Of a DNA stretch of 47,967 nucleotides, positions 35,428 through 43,551 are shown one piece after another. Under the pieces are notes generated by a model. The model did no database searches, had not been told where the DNA came from, and saw only the letters and a program-made list of their open reading frames with translations. Source of the stretch: Rubrivivax sp. (GTDB lineage Bacteria; Pseudomonadota; Gammaproteobacteria; Burkholderiales; Burkholderiaceae_C); the NCBI GenBank assembly GCA_027490215.1, contig JAIXYO010000023.1:1-47967 (forward strand), written 5' to 3'. A program made the translations under genes and the position numbers. Numbering within the stretch: position 1 is the first letter of the stretch; each line of letters starts with the position of its first letter.

Positions 35428-37248
35428 TCACGGCAGAAACGCGCGAGCAGTGTCGTCTGCCGAGTCCCCTGCACGGTCCTCCCAGTCCACCCAGGCGACG
35501 GACTCAGATTCAAGATAGCGGCTGACGGCCTCGCCCATGGTGGCAAAGAAGCGCTGCTCGCCAAGCCTCGAGAAGAGTCCGAAGCGCTTGAGTTTGTCCT
35601 TGACCGGGTCTTTCATCTCGGCAAAGCAGAGGTCGATGCCAGCCTGGCGCAGGGTCGTGTCGAGTTCACTCAGCACATCGGACGAAGTCACGTCGACGCT
35701 GGTGATCGGCTCGGCACCAACGACCAGCCAGCGCACCGGCATTGGAGAGTTGGACACCGCGTCGAGCACGCTTTCACGGAAAAACTCCGCGTTGGCGAAG
35801 AACAGCGGCGCATCCCAGCGGAACAGCACCAGCCCCGGCACGATGCGGGCGGCTGGATAGCGGGTGACGTCGTGGTAGCCCTTGACGCCGTCAACCCGCC
35901 CCAGCACCGCGCAATGCGGTCGCCAGCCATCCCACAGAAACTCGATCACCGCGATCACGATGGCGAGCCCGATGCCCGGGATCGCCCCGAGCACAACAAC
36001 CCCAATCGAGCAGCCGATGGACAGCCAGAACTCCCATCGCTGGATGCGGTAGATGCGCCGGAGGTCGTTGATCTCGAACAGCGCCAGAGCCGAAGCAATC
36101 ACCACCGCCGCCAGCGCGGCCTTGGGCAGACTTCCAAGGAGGTTTGGCGCCCACATCAGCAGACCCGCCACGGCCATGGCGCCAACCACGCCTGCCAGTT
36201 GGGTCTGGGCACCCGCCGCCTCGGCCACCGGCGTTCGTGATGCGCTTGCGCTGATGGGGATGCCGTGAAACAAGCCAGCAGCCAGATTCGCCGCGCCCAG
36301 TGCCACCATCTCCTGATCCGGATTGGAGGCACCACCCGTGCGTGCTGCATAGGCGCGTGACAGCATGCTCGTGTCGGCAAACGACACCAGAGCCACAGCC
36401 AGACCACCGAGCAACACCGGCACGATGTCGCCAGATCGGATCAGTGGCAGCGAGATGGCCGGCAGCCCTTGCGGCAAGGACCCCAACACCGGGACCCCAG
36501 CGCTGGTGGACAGATTGAGCAACACGACGATCAGGGTGGCTCCGACAACAGCCAGCAAGACGCCCGGCAGGCGATTCCAGCGCTTCAACAGGAGAATCGC
36601 CGCCAGCGCCCCGAGGCCAAGCGCAGACGCAACCCAGTTCGAGCGATGGGCCCACAGTCCATCGATCAAGGCGCGAATCTCGCCTGGGAAGCCCTCACCT
36701 GCGGCCGAGAATCCGAACAGTGCCGGCAATTGGCTGACCAGCACCGTCAGGGCAATGCCGTTCATGTAGCCGTAGCGGATGGGCTTGGACAGCAATTCCG
36801 TGATGAAACCCAGCCGCGCCGTGCCGGCCAGTACGCACAGCATGCCGGACACGAGCGCCATCATCCCGGCCAGTGCCACGGCACGTTGCGGATCCCCGCC
36901 TGACAGCGGCAGCACCACGCCCAGAATCAACGCGACCAGGGAAGAGTCGGGGCCGAGCACGAGCACGCGGCTCGGGCCGAACAGGGCGTAGGCCAGCAGC
37001 CCGAAGATGGTCGCGTACAAGCCGCTGATCGCCGGAACACCGGCGGCGACTGCATAGGCGATGCCGACGGGCAGCAAAACCGCTGTCAAGGCCAGGCCGG
37101 CACCGAGGTCGTGCCGCAGCCACGCCATCTCGTAGTGCTGCAACGTTTGCAAGCCCGGAAACCATCGCCTCCAGCCGATGACGGACTGCGACGACCGCGG
37201 CCTGATCACCCGACCCTTCGTCGAGTTTTCGGTAGGTGGCGATTCCAC
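35428..37248 (-). CDS. SulP-family anion permease with STAS domain
   Basis: The protein of about 606 residues has 10-14 hydrophobic segments, beginning with GAGLALTAVLLPVGIAYAVA, and the SulP signature GLYATIFGLLAYALFGPSR. A C-terminal STAS domain (residues about 440-570) follows, including SVDVTSSDVLSELDTTLRQ. Family members carry sulphate, bicarbonate, chloride or oxalate; the sequence does not tell which. GGGAG is eight bases before GTG 37248; GTG 37254 has too short a spacing. It follows a monohaem cytochrome gene closely on the same strand and so may belong to the redox operon, where sulphate or another oxyanion could be the link. Confidence 0.9.
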   Translation of the reverse strand: MESPPTENSTKGRVIRPRSSQSVIGWRRWFPGLQTLQHYEMAWLRHDLGAGLALTAVLLPVGIAYAVAAGVPAISGLYATIFGLLAYALFGPSRVLVLGPDSSLVALILGVVLPLSGGDPQRAVALAGMMALVSGMLCVLAGTARLGFITELLSKPIRYGYMNGIALTVLVSQLPALFGFSAAGEGFPGEIRALIDGLWAHRSNWVASALGLGALAAILLLKRWNRLPGVLLAVVGATLIVVLLNLSTSAGVPVLGSLPQGLPAISLPLIRSGDIVPVLLGGLAVALVSFADTSMLSRAYAARTGGASNPDQEMVALGAANLAAGLFHGIPISASASRTPVAEAAGAQTQLAGVVGAMAVAGLLMWAPNLLGSLPKAALAAVVIASALALFEINDLRRIYRIQRWEFWLSIGCSIGVVVLGAIPGIGLAIVIAVIEFLWDGWRPHCAVLGRVDGVKGYHDVTRYPAARIVPGLVLFRWDAPLFFANAEFFRESVLDAVSNSPMPVRWLVVGAEPITSVDVTSSDVLSELDTTLRQAGIDLCFAEMKDPVKDKLKRFGLFSRLGEQRFFATMGEAVSRYLESESVAWVDWEDRAGDSADDTARAFLP

Positions 37249-37266
37249 GCTCACAGCTCCCTGCAG

Positions 37267-37620
37267 CTAGCGATGAGGCGCACGGAGAGCCGGCCTGGAT
37301 GCAGGCGAATGGCCAGCCACGCTCGGCGAAGAAACCGGATCTGCTGTCTGCTCAAAGCGATAGATGCTCTCGTTGAGATAGCGAGACACCTCCAGGATGT
37401 CGCCATCGCTCCACGCCAACGAAGCTGCATCCTGCCAACGTCGAACCTGGAGCTTGAGTGTCGTCCAGTCATTGACCGAACGTTTGTCGCGCCAATGCAT
37501 CTCTGTCGTGTGGCAGGAGATGCAATGCGTCGTGTACAGCAACTCGCCGCGAGATTGCGCCATCGCCGACGGGGCGAAGATGGCGACGGCGATCAGCAGC
37601 CATCCAGCACGATCATTCAT
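37267..37620 (-). CDS. Small exported monohaem cytochrome c
   Basis: The 117-residue protein has a signal peptide (NDRAGWLLIAVAIFAPSAMA) and one haem-attachment site, CISCH, within LLYTTHCISCHTTEMHWRDK. The later WSDGDILEVSRYLN resembles the C-terminal helix of class I cytochromes c. It should be periplasmic. ATG 37620 follows a purine-rich GGAGGCGAGGG. It lies between the octahaem and SulP genes, with a 133-base gap after the former. It may accept electrons from the octahaem cytochrome or supply a terminal reductase. Confidence 0.85.
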   Translation of the reverse strand: MNDRAGWLLIAVAIFAPSAMAQSRGELLYTTHCISCHTTEMHWRDKRSVNDWTTLKLQVRRWQDAASLAWSDGDILEVSRYLNESIYRFEQTADPVSSPSVAGHSPASRPALRAPHR

Positions 37621-37753
37621 TTGACCCTCGCCTCCATTCGATGTGTCCTCCTGAAATGGCCGAGCCACCACCTTCGCTTGTTTCACCACGCCTGTCGGTG
37701 CGCTGTCGAACGCCGGTACCTCAAGGTTTCAGGCGCGCCTGTCGCAACGCGCT

Positions 37754-38500
37754 TCAGTCGCGCTCTCCACGTTTTCCGTCTCGACCGCCTTCACCAGATC
37801 CCTCGCCCTCGCCACGGGCATTGCGGTGACAACGCACGCAGTTGTCCAGTTTCTCGGTACCGACCTCCTCGCGGTGTTCGGCCTGCATGTTGGCGGGCGT
37901 GTGCTCGTGGCAACCGTAGCAGGTGTACTGCTTGAAGTTGTTGCCAGCGTGGCAGGTGATGCACGACGCGTTGTGGTCCTTGTCCAGCGGGAAGAACTTG
38001 CCATGGTCGAAGGTGGCCGGCTTCCAGGCTTCGGTCTGGTGGCACGTGCCGCAGCCGACGGTCAGAGCCTTGTGCAGTTCGTTCGTCGGCGCGGCATGGC
38101 AGGTGTCGCAGCGGTCCCGTGTCGCCACGCGCAGCATGGCGTGCGAAAACGGCTTGCGGCTTCGCTGCGTCAGCTTCGGGCCGGCGTGGTCGCTGTGGCA
38201 GGCCATGCAGTTCTGATCGTTCAGTTCCTGGTGAAACGACACCTTCACCGGCTTGGCATGGACGATGGCCGCGCCCTTGGTCGTGCGCAGGCCGATGTCG
38301 GCCCGCGCATGGCAGGCCACGCAGCGCTCTGCCGCGGCCCCGCGCAGGGGCGCGTGGCAGGCAAAACAATCGGTGGTCAGTTCGGCGTGGCCCTTCTCGA
38401 GCGCGCCAGGAGCCAGCATCAGATGCGGGTAGACAAATGCCAGCGTCACCAGCACCGCCAGGTTGGCGCTGATCACGATCCAGAGCCAGCGGCCTTTCAC
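37754..38500 (-). CDS. Membrane-anchored octahaem cytochrome c
   Basis: The 248-residue protein has one N-terminal membrane helix (LWIVISANLAVLVTLAFVYP) followed by eight CxxCH haem sites, with first cysteines at residues 45, 60, 98, 131, 150, 180, 194 and 221. Additional histidines (SFHQEL, SHAML, FDHGKFF, KDHNAS) can serve as distal ligands, typical of the cytochrome c3/c7 and NrfB-like small multihaem proteins. The C-terminus is Gly/Glu/Arg-rich and probably disordered. The start is a GTG that overlaps the stop of the upstream membrane cytochrome gene (GTGA at 38500-38497), so they are coupled. I do not recognise a named orthologue. It is expected in the periplasm as an electron wire. Confidence 0.93.
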   Translation of the reverse strand: MKGRWLWIVISANLAVLVTLAFVYPHLMLAPGALEKGHAELTTDCFACHAPLRGAAAERCVACHARADIGLRTTKGAAIVHAKPVKVSFHQELNDQNCMACHSDHAGPKLTQRSRKPFSHAMLRVATRDRCDTCHAAPTNELHKALTVGCGTCHQTEAWKPATFDHGKFFPLDKDHNASCITCHAGNNFKQYTCYGCHEHTPANMQAEHREEVGTEKLDNCVRCHRNARGEGEGSGEGGRDGKRGERD

Positions 38501-39084
38501 TTCCAGCTCCAGAACAGGAACTCGGCCACGATGTGCGCCAGCGCCAGCACCGCAAAGGCCAGCGTGATGGGAAAGTGCACCGATCGCCACTGCTTGACGG
38601 CGTCGAAGGTCAGGCTGTCCCAGTAGGTGCGCTCGGACTGCTGCTCGGGCGTCAGGCCCTGCGCTCGCATGCGCTGCCGCGCTTCTTCGAGGCGGCGCCG
38701 CGAACGGCCGAGCAGGAACTTGCCCGTCAAGCCACTGGCAACGTTGATGATCATCGCCACGGTGGCCAACCAGGCCAGGATCGAGTTGAAGTGGATACCG
38801 GCGTGCACCAGCACGAGCAGCGAGCCCGCCCAGGCCATGGTTTCGTGCAGCCGCAGCAGCTTGACGGGCTGGCCAGACCGGATCAGCTTGCGCTTGCGCA
38901 GCGAGTAGGCCAAAGACCCGAGGATCATCAGCGTGCCGGGGATGCCCAGCCAGCGGCCGATCCACACCGCGTTCAGCAGGTGCAATGCGGCGTCGCACAG
39001 CAGCGCGGCCGCTGCCAGCGCCAGCAGCGAGAGGTAGAACGGCAGCACCTCGCGGCTGAACAAGCGGGCTTGCAGGGAACTCAT
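38497..39084 (-). CDS. Five-helix bis-haem b membrane protein, ferric-reductase-like
   Basis: The 195-residue protein has about five hydrophobic helices (residues near 14-36, 46-62, 82-98, 104-122 and 171-192). Histidines at 80 and 94, and at 170 and 184, form two H-x13-H pairs on two helices. That is the spacing used by ferric reductases and NADPH oxidases to hold two stacked haems b across the membrane. H98 is an extra candidate. It lacks a flavin domain; the adjacent upstream gene supplies one. Start ATG 39084 is ten bases after the reductase stop, and its own stop overlaps the octahaem start. Probable role: carry electrons from the cytosolic reductase to the periplasmic octahaem protein. 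Confidence 0.82.
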   Translation of the reverse strand: MSSLQARLFSREVLPFYLSLLALAAAALLCDAALHLLNAVWIGRWLGIPGTLMILGSLAYSLRKRKLIRSGQPVKLLRLHETMAWAGSLLVLVHAGIHFNSILAWLATVAMIINVASGLTGKFLLGRSRRRLEEARQRMRAQGLTPEQQSERTYWDSLTFDAVKQWRSVHFPITLAFAVLALAHIVAEFLFWSWK

Positions 39085-39094
39085 GGCGCGTTCC

Positions 39095-40393
39095 TCATGC
39101 ATCCAGCACCAGGGCCGACTGTGGTTTGCCAACGCACAGCAGGCACTGGCCCCTCGGGATCTCGTGATCAGGTTTGTCTGCGTAGGTGACGGTGCCTGAC
39201 AGCAAGCGTGTCTGGCAGGTGCCACAGCTCCCCGACCTGCAGCCCGAATCCACCGCCAGACCGTGGCGTTCGGCGAAGTCGAGCAGGTTGGCATCTTGAC
39301 CGTCCCAGACCAGCGTGCGGCCCGCGCGGCCGAAGCGCACCTCGACGGACGCCGAACTCGCCACCGCCGGCTCGTTGCTCACCGACTCTGTCGGCCGCAC
39401 CGAGGCCGGGCCGAAGGCCTCGAAGTGAATGTCGTCGGCCTGCACGCCCCATTCGCGCAAGGCGGGCACCAGACTCTGCATCATCGGCGGAGGCCCGCAG
39501 ACGTAGAACTGGTGACGGCCATGGGGCAAGGTGCGACGCAACAAGGCCAGGTCGATGTGGCCGACGTGCTGGTAGTCATGGCCCGGCACGTCATCGGCTG
39601 TGGGGCTGCTGTAGACCACGTTCAGCTTGAAGGCAGCGTGAGCGGCTGCAAGCTCCTCCAGCACGCGCTTGAAGGCATGGTCGCTGCTGCTGCGCACGCC
39701 GTAGAAAAGATGCACCGGGCGTCCGGGCTGCTTTTCAGTGCACCAGCGCAGCATGCTCATCATCGGCGTGATGCCGATGCCGCCGGCGATGAATACGGCC
39801 GGCACGCTGGCGTCGGGATCGATGAAGAAGTACCCCGACGGCGCCTTGACCTGAAGCACATCACCCTCGTGCACATGGTCATGGAAAAAGCTGGACGACA
39901 GGCCCGGCGGCAACTCCGGACTGTCAGCCGGTGCGAGCGCGCGCTTGATGGTGATTCGGTAGCCCGCTGTATCCGGCCGGTCGGACAGCGAATAGCACCG
40001 CGTGATGGTGCGTACACTGCCTGGCGCGCCAGTAACGCCCTCAGGCAGCTTCAGCGAGAACGTGAGGTACTGACCCGGCTGGAATGGCGTGAGTGGCACG
40101 CCATCCACCGCTTGAAGGTGGAATGAACACTGCGTCTGCGCTGCATCCTCGAACCCTCGGCGCACGACCCGGAAGTCACGCCAACCCGACCAGGCACCTT
40201 TGACCGCGGTCACGATGTCTTCGTGCTCGGCTGACTGTGGCGCACTCGCCGGCAGGGTACGTCGCCACATGGCGAACGCCACGCCAGCAACCGCCTGCAG
40301 CAGCAAGGCCACCGAGATGTAGGCAAGCAGTTGACTGGCGGTCACAGACGCAATGTCCCGTACGGACTGAGCGAGCGTGTTGATCTCCGTCAA
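39095..40393 (-). CDS. Membrane-anchored FAD/NAD(P)H reductase with C-terminal 2Fe-2S ferredoxin domain
   Basis: The 432-residue protein has one N-terminal membrane helix (residues about 21-42). An FNR-type FAD domain follows, with the flavin motif RCYSLSD at 132-138. The NAD(P)H-binding domain has GGIGITPMMSM at about 204-214 and YVCGPPPMM. A plant-type ferredoxin at the end has C385-x4-C390-x2-C393 and a further cysteine at 417 or 420. The layout resembles Hcr-like and oxygenase reductases with the ferredoxin last. It should take electrons from NADH or NADPH in the cytosol. The start is a TTG without a clear ribosome-binding site. It is the first gene of the operon that continues with the haem b protein and octahaem cytochrome. 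Confidence 0.9.
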   Translation of the reverse strand: MTEINTLAQSVRDIASVTASQLLAYISVALLLQAVAGVAFAMWRRTLPASAPQSAEHEDIVTAVKGAWSGWRDFRVVRRGFEDAAQTQCSFHLQAVDGVPLTPFQPGQYLTFSLKLPEGVTGAPGSVRTITRCYSLSDRPDTAGYRITIKRALAPADSPELPPGLSSSFFHDHVHEGDVLQVKAPSGYFFIDPDASVPAVFIAGGIGITPMMSMLRWCTEKQPGRPVHLFYGVRSSSDHAFKRVLEELAAAHAAFKLNVVYSSPTADDVPGHDYQHVGHIDLALLRRTLPHGRHQFYVCGPPPMMQSLVPALREWGVQADDIHFEAFGPASVRPTESVSNEPAVASSASVEVRFGRAGRTLVWDGQDANLLDFAERHGLAVDSGCRSGSCGTCQTRLLSGTVTYADKPDHEIPRGQCLLCVGKPQSALVLDA

Positions 40394-40533
40394 TCAAGCA
40401 GTTCGCGCAAAAAGGAGCCGTGCTGTCCGTGCTGGACCTGCTGACCGTGGGTCGTGCCGGGCCCATCGCGTTTGGCGCCGATTTGCGGTCACCCGCCGCC
40501 ACATGGTGGCTACATGACCTGATAAAGCGCCAG

Positions 40534-40575
40534 GACAAAGAAAAAGGATCTGGAGGCTCCCGCCTCCAGATCCTT
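40534..40575 (-). terminator. Rho-independent terminator after tRNA-Asn
   Basis: AAGGATCTGGAGGC (40544-40557) and GCCTCCAGATCCTT (40562-40575) form a perfect 14-bp stem with loop TCCC. Read on the minus strand the stem is followed by TTTCTTTG. It ends 19 bases after the tRNA. Confidence 0.92.
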
Positions 40576-40593
40576 GATTCTTGACACTTGTTC

Positions 40594-40669
40594 TGGCTCC
40601 TCGACCTGGGCTCGAACCAGGGACCTACGGATTAACAGTCCGGCGCTCTACCGACTGAGCTATCGAGGA
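40594..40669 (-). tRNA. tRNA-Asn (anticodon GTT)
   Basis: The 76-base minus-strand gene has acceptor arms TCCTCGA and TCGAGGA with discriminator G and an encoded CCA. The D arm AGCTCAGTCGGTAGAGC, the anticodon loop CTGTTAA (GTT) and the T-loop GGTTCGAGCC are intact. Confidence 0.97.
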
Positions 40670-40679
40670 ACAGCCTGTG

Positions 40680-40685
40680 AGTATA
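40680..40685 (-). promoter_or_regulatory. Possible -10 element for tRNA-Asn
   Basis: TATACT on the minus strand lies 11 bases before the tRNA 5' end. A matching -35 element is not evident, so the promoter is uncertain. Confidence 0.35.
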
Positions 40686-40758
40686 ACGGGCTCCGGCGCG
40701 TCTGGATGCGGTGTTTCCGAACTCGGTGCGCAATCGGTCGCATCGTTGCGTTTGGAAC

Positions 40759-41865
40759 TCAAGTGTTCGAGTCGGCCTCAGCCCCACCGCGGCGACGTTG
40801 CACCGCATGTGACAGCAAGCGCAGCAGCGGCTCGGTGTCGGCCCAGCCCAGACAGGCATCGGTGATCGATACGCCGCGTGTCAGTGGCTGGCCAGCGACC
40901 AGATCCTGCCGGCCCGCTTCCAGGTGGCTTTCGATCATCACGCCGGTGATGCGCTTTTCACCGGAGGCCATCTGCGCGGCCACGTCCTGCGCCACCTCGG
41001 TCTGCCTTTGGTGGCGCTTCTCGGAATTGGCGTGAGAGCAATCGATCATCACCTGCTCGCGCAGGCCCGCTGCGCGCAGCACTTCGCAGGCGGCTGCCAC
41101 ATCGTCGGCGTGGTAGTTGGGCTTCTTGCCGCCGCGCAGGATCACATGGCAGTCGGCATTGCCGCGGGTTTCGAAGATCGCGGCCTGGCCCATCTTCGTC
41201 ATGCCCATGAAGGCATGCGGCGCGCGGGCCGCGAGCACCGCATCGGCAGCCACGCGCACACCACCATCGGTGCCATTCTTGAAGCCGACCGGGCATGACA
41301 GGCCCGAGGCCAGTTGTCGGTGGCTCTGGCTTTCGGTGGTGCGCGCGCCGATCGCGCCCCACGACACCAAATCGGAGATGTACTGCGGGCTCAGCAGATC
41401 CAGGTATTCGGTCCCTGCCGGCAGACCGATCTCGGCAATGTCGAGCAGCAATGCCCGCGCTCGGCGCAGGCCTTCATTGATGTGGGAGCTGCCGTCCAGC
41501 CGCGGGTCGTTGATGTAGCCCTTCCAGCCGACCGTGGTGCGGGGCTTCTCGAAGTACACCCGCATGACCACCAGCAGGTCATCTCGCAGTTCATCGGCCA
41601 GCGCTTTCAGATGGCGCGCGTACTCGATGGCTTCGCCGTGGTCGTGGATCGAACACGGCCCGACGACAACGATCAGCCGGTCGTCAGCGCCTTTGAGCAC
41701 CGCCGCCACCGCGTCACGCGCCTCGCGCACCAGAACCTGGGCCGCCGCAGGCATGGGCAGTTCGTCGAGGAGCAGCGCCGGTGAGATCAGCGGCCGCACC
41801 GCGCCGATGCGCAGGTCGTCGACACGCGTGGTGTCTTCGGTGGCCGGCGGCGCTGCGGGATTCAC
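40759..41865 (-). CDS. aroG: 3-deoxy-7-phosphoheptulonate synthase (DAHP synthase, class I)
   Basis: The 368-residue enzyme joins phosphoenolpyruvate and erythrose 4-phosphate in the first step of aromatic amino acid synthesis. Class I motifs are present: VVVGPCSIHDH, MRVYFEKPRTTVGWKGYIND, CPVGFKNGTDGG, and DCSHANSEK with the metal-binding histidine. The N-terminal segment (residues 1-45) resembles the feedback-sensing arm of AroG/AroF/AroH; which amino acid inhibits it cannot be read from the sequence, so the symbol is provisional. It lies upstream of tRNA-Asn on the same strand. Confidence 0.93.
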   Translation of the reverse strand: MNPAAPPATEDTTRVDDLRIGAVRPLISPALLLDELPMPAAAQVLVREARDAVAAVLKGADDRLIVVVGPCSIHDHGEAIEYARHLKALADELRDDLLVVMRVYFEKPRTTVGWKGYINDPRLDGSSHINEGLRRARALLLDIAEIGLPAGTEYLDLLSPQYISDLVSWGAIGARTTESQSHRQLASGLSCPVGFKNGTDGGVRVAADAVLAARAPHAFMGMTKMGQAAIFETRGNADCHVILRGGKKPNYHADDVAAACEVLRAAGLREQVMIDCSHANSEKRHQRQTEVAQDVAAQMASGEKRITGVMIESHLEAGRQDLVAGQPLTRGVSITDACLGWADTEPLLRLLSHAVQRRRGGAEADSNT

Positions 41866-41884
41866 GGCGCGCCGGGGTTGCGGC

Positions 41885-42616
41885 TCAGCAGCCGAGCTGC
41901 GTGGCCAGATCGATCAGGCTGGTGGCGAAGCGGGTGTTCGCCGGGACGGGCCGATCGGGGTTGGAGCAGTTCGGCCCGAACTCTCGCGGGCGCTCGATGT
42001 AGGCCGTCTGCAAACCGCAACCGCGGGCCGCGTCGAGATCGTCCTGGTGCGCGGCGACCATCATCACCTGGTGCGGTTGCACATCGCAGACGCGGGCCAC
42101 GCCGAGGTACAGCTTCGGATCGGGTTTGTACACGCCGAAGGTTTCCGCCGACAGGATCGTGTCCCAAGGCAGGCCGGCGCGCTGCGCCATCTTGAACAGC
42201 AGGCTGAGGTTGCCGTTTGACAGCGAGCAGATCGTGTAGGCCTCCTTGAGTCGCGTCAGGCCTTCGATCGCGTCGGGCCAGGGGTCGAGCTGCTCCCAGG
42301 TGCTGTTCAGCTCGCGCTTTTGCTCATCGGTCAGGTGGGTGATGCCGTGGCGGGCCAGCAGTTCGTCGAGCATCTGCAGGTGCAGCTCGTCGAAGCGGGT
42401 CCAGCCTTGGCCGCCCGTATTGACGCGGGCCAGCGCCGGCTTGTAGCCGGCGCGCCATTCGCGCGCGAAGGTGTCGCCATCGACCGTGAGGCCCAGCGCA
42501 TCGACGGCGCGGGCGATGCCGCTGTGCCAGTCGACCACGGTGCCGAAGACGTCGAAGGCAAGGACTTTCAGGGGCTCGGATTCGGCTGCGGTGTCAGCCT
42601 GGGTGTCGGTGTTCAT
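41885..42616 (-). CDS. HAD-superfamily hydrolase, haloacid dehalogenase type II-like
   Basis: The 243-residue protein has the nucleophile motif LAFDVFGTVVDW, motif II SLSNGNLSL, the lysine motif FGVYKPDPKLYL and the acidic motif VAAHQDDLDAARG. The arrangement follows the 2-haloacid dehalogenase branch, which hydrolyses C-halogen bonds or, in relatives, phosphate esters. ATG 42616 starts shortly before the core; the longer frame runs into thiE. It follows thiE by 17 bases, so it may be cotranscribed with thiamine genes and act as a phosphatase there, but that is inference. Confidence 0.82.
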   Translation of the reverse strand: MNTDTQADTAAESEPLKVLAFDVFGTVVDWHSGIARAVDALGLTVDGDTFAREWRAGYKPALARVNTGGQGWTRFDELHLQMLDELLARHGITHLTDEQKRELNSTWEQLDPWPDAIEGLTRLKEAYTICSLSNGNLSLLFKMAQRAGLPWDTILSAETFGVYKPDPKLYLGVARVCDVQPHQVMMVAAHQDDLDAARGCGLQTAYIERPREFGPNCSNPDRPVPANTRFATSLIDLATQLGC

Positions 42617-42633
42617 GCAGATTCCTGGAAGGC

Positions 42634-43551
42634 TCAATGGGTCCGTGCGGCAGTTACCGCGTCGATCAAAGCCCGCCATTTTGCCGCGACCGCCTCCGGC
42701 TGTGCAGCCGCCACCAGGGCACGCACCACCGCCACCGAACCCACGCCGCTGGCCAGGACTTCGGGCAACCGTGCTTCGTCGATACCACCGATCGCGACCA
42801 GTGCGTGGTCGCGCATCAGGTGCGCGTAGGCGGCCAACCGGCCCGGCCCCTGTGGCGCTGACGGCATCACCTTCAGGTTGGTCGGGTAGACCGCGCCCAT
42901 CGCGATGTAGCTCGGACTCAGGCGATCGACGCGCAGCATCTCGGCATAGCCGTGGGTGCTGAGGCCCAGTCGCAGGCCTTCGCTGCGGATCGCGTTCAGG
43001 TCGGCGGTGGCGATGTCTTCCTGGCCCAGGTGCACACCATAGGCGCCCGCGCGGATCGCGGCCTGCCAGTGGTCGTTGATGAAAAGTCGGGCACCGGTAC
43101 CGCGCACCGCTTCGACCGCGATGTCGACCTCGCGCTGCACGGCCACCGCGTCGTCGGATTTGAAGCGCAGTTGCACCGTTGGCACGCCAGCCTGCGCCAT
43201 GCGGCCCACCCAGGCGGCATCAGGCAGCACTGCGTACAGCCCGAGCGACTGCGGACAGGCGGCGAAGGCATCGACACGTGGATGCGGTGCGAGACCGAAA
43301 TCGATCGGCTCGTCGGGCCAGGTACGGGCATCGAAATCGCCGGTACGCCCGGCACGAGCACGCCACGCGAGCGCCACGCATTCGGCATCGGCCTCGATGA
43401 AGCCCAGCAAGCGGGCCGCCTGCTTGGCGGCGCGGTAGGCGTGTTCGGCGTGGTGATACGCCGCGGGCGAGGTGTCGGAAACAGGCAAACCGACAGTCGC
43501 GCTGTGCGCCTCGACGATGGCCTGCGCCATTGCATCCACCGAGGCGCTCAT
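42634..43551 (-). CDS. thiE: Thiamine-phosphate synthase with N-terminal extension
   Basis: The C-terminal 200 residues are ThiE, which couples HMP-PP with thiazole phosphate to give thiamine phosphate. The core reads LGLYAVLPDAAWVGRM, then VQLRFK, INDHWQAAIRAGAYGVHLGQ, YIAMGAVYPTNLK and VAIGGIDEARLPEV. The first 105 residues are not part of the usual 210-residue enzyme; they are Ala-rich, with SPAAYHHAEHAYRAAKQAAR and ALAWRARAGRTGDFDARTW. The total of 305 residues resembles longer betaproteobacterial ThiE proteins. The ATG overlaps the thiG stop (ATGA), giving translational coupling. Confidence 0.9.
   Translation of the reverse strand: MSASVDAMAQAIVEAHSATVGLPVSDTSPAAYHHAEHAYRAAKQAARLLGFIEADAECVALAWRARAGRTGDFDARTWPDEPIDFGLAPHPRVDAFAACPQSLGLYAVLPDAAWVGRMAQAGVPTVQLRFKSDDAVAVQREVDIAVEAVRGTGARLFINDHWQAAIRAGAYGVHLGQEDIATADLNAIRSEGLRLGLSTHGYAEMLRVDRLSPSYIAMGAVYPTNLKVMPSAPQGPGRLAAYAHLMRDHALVAIGGIDEARLPEVLASGVGSVAVVRALVAAAQPEAVAAKWRALIDAVTAARTH

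Noticed and set aside
40594-40669. tRNA-Asn as an integration site for an island containing the tpsA or redox genes
   Set aside because: I found no integrase and no second copy of the tRNA 3' end in the window.
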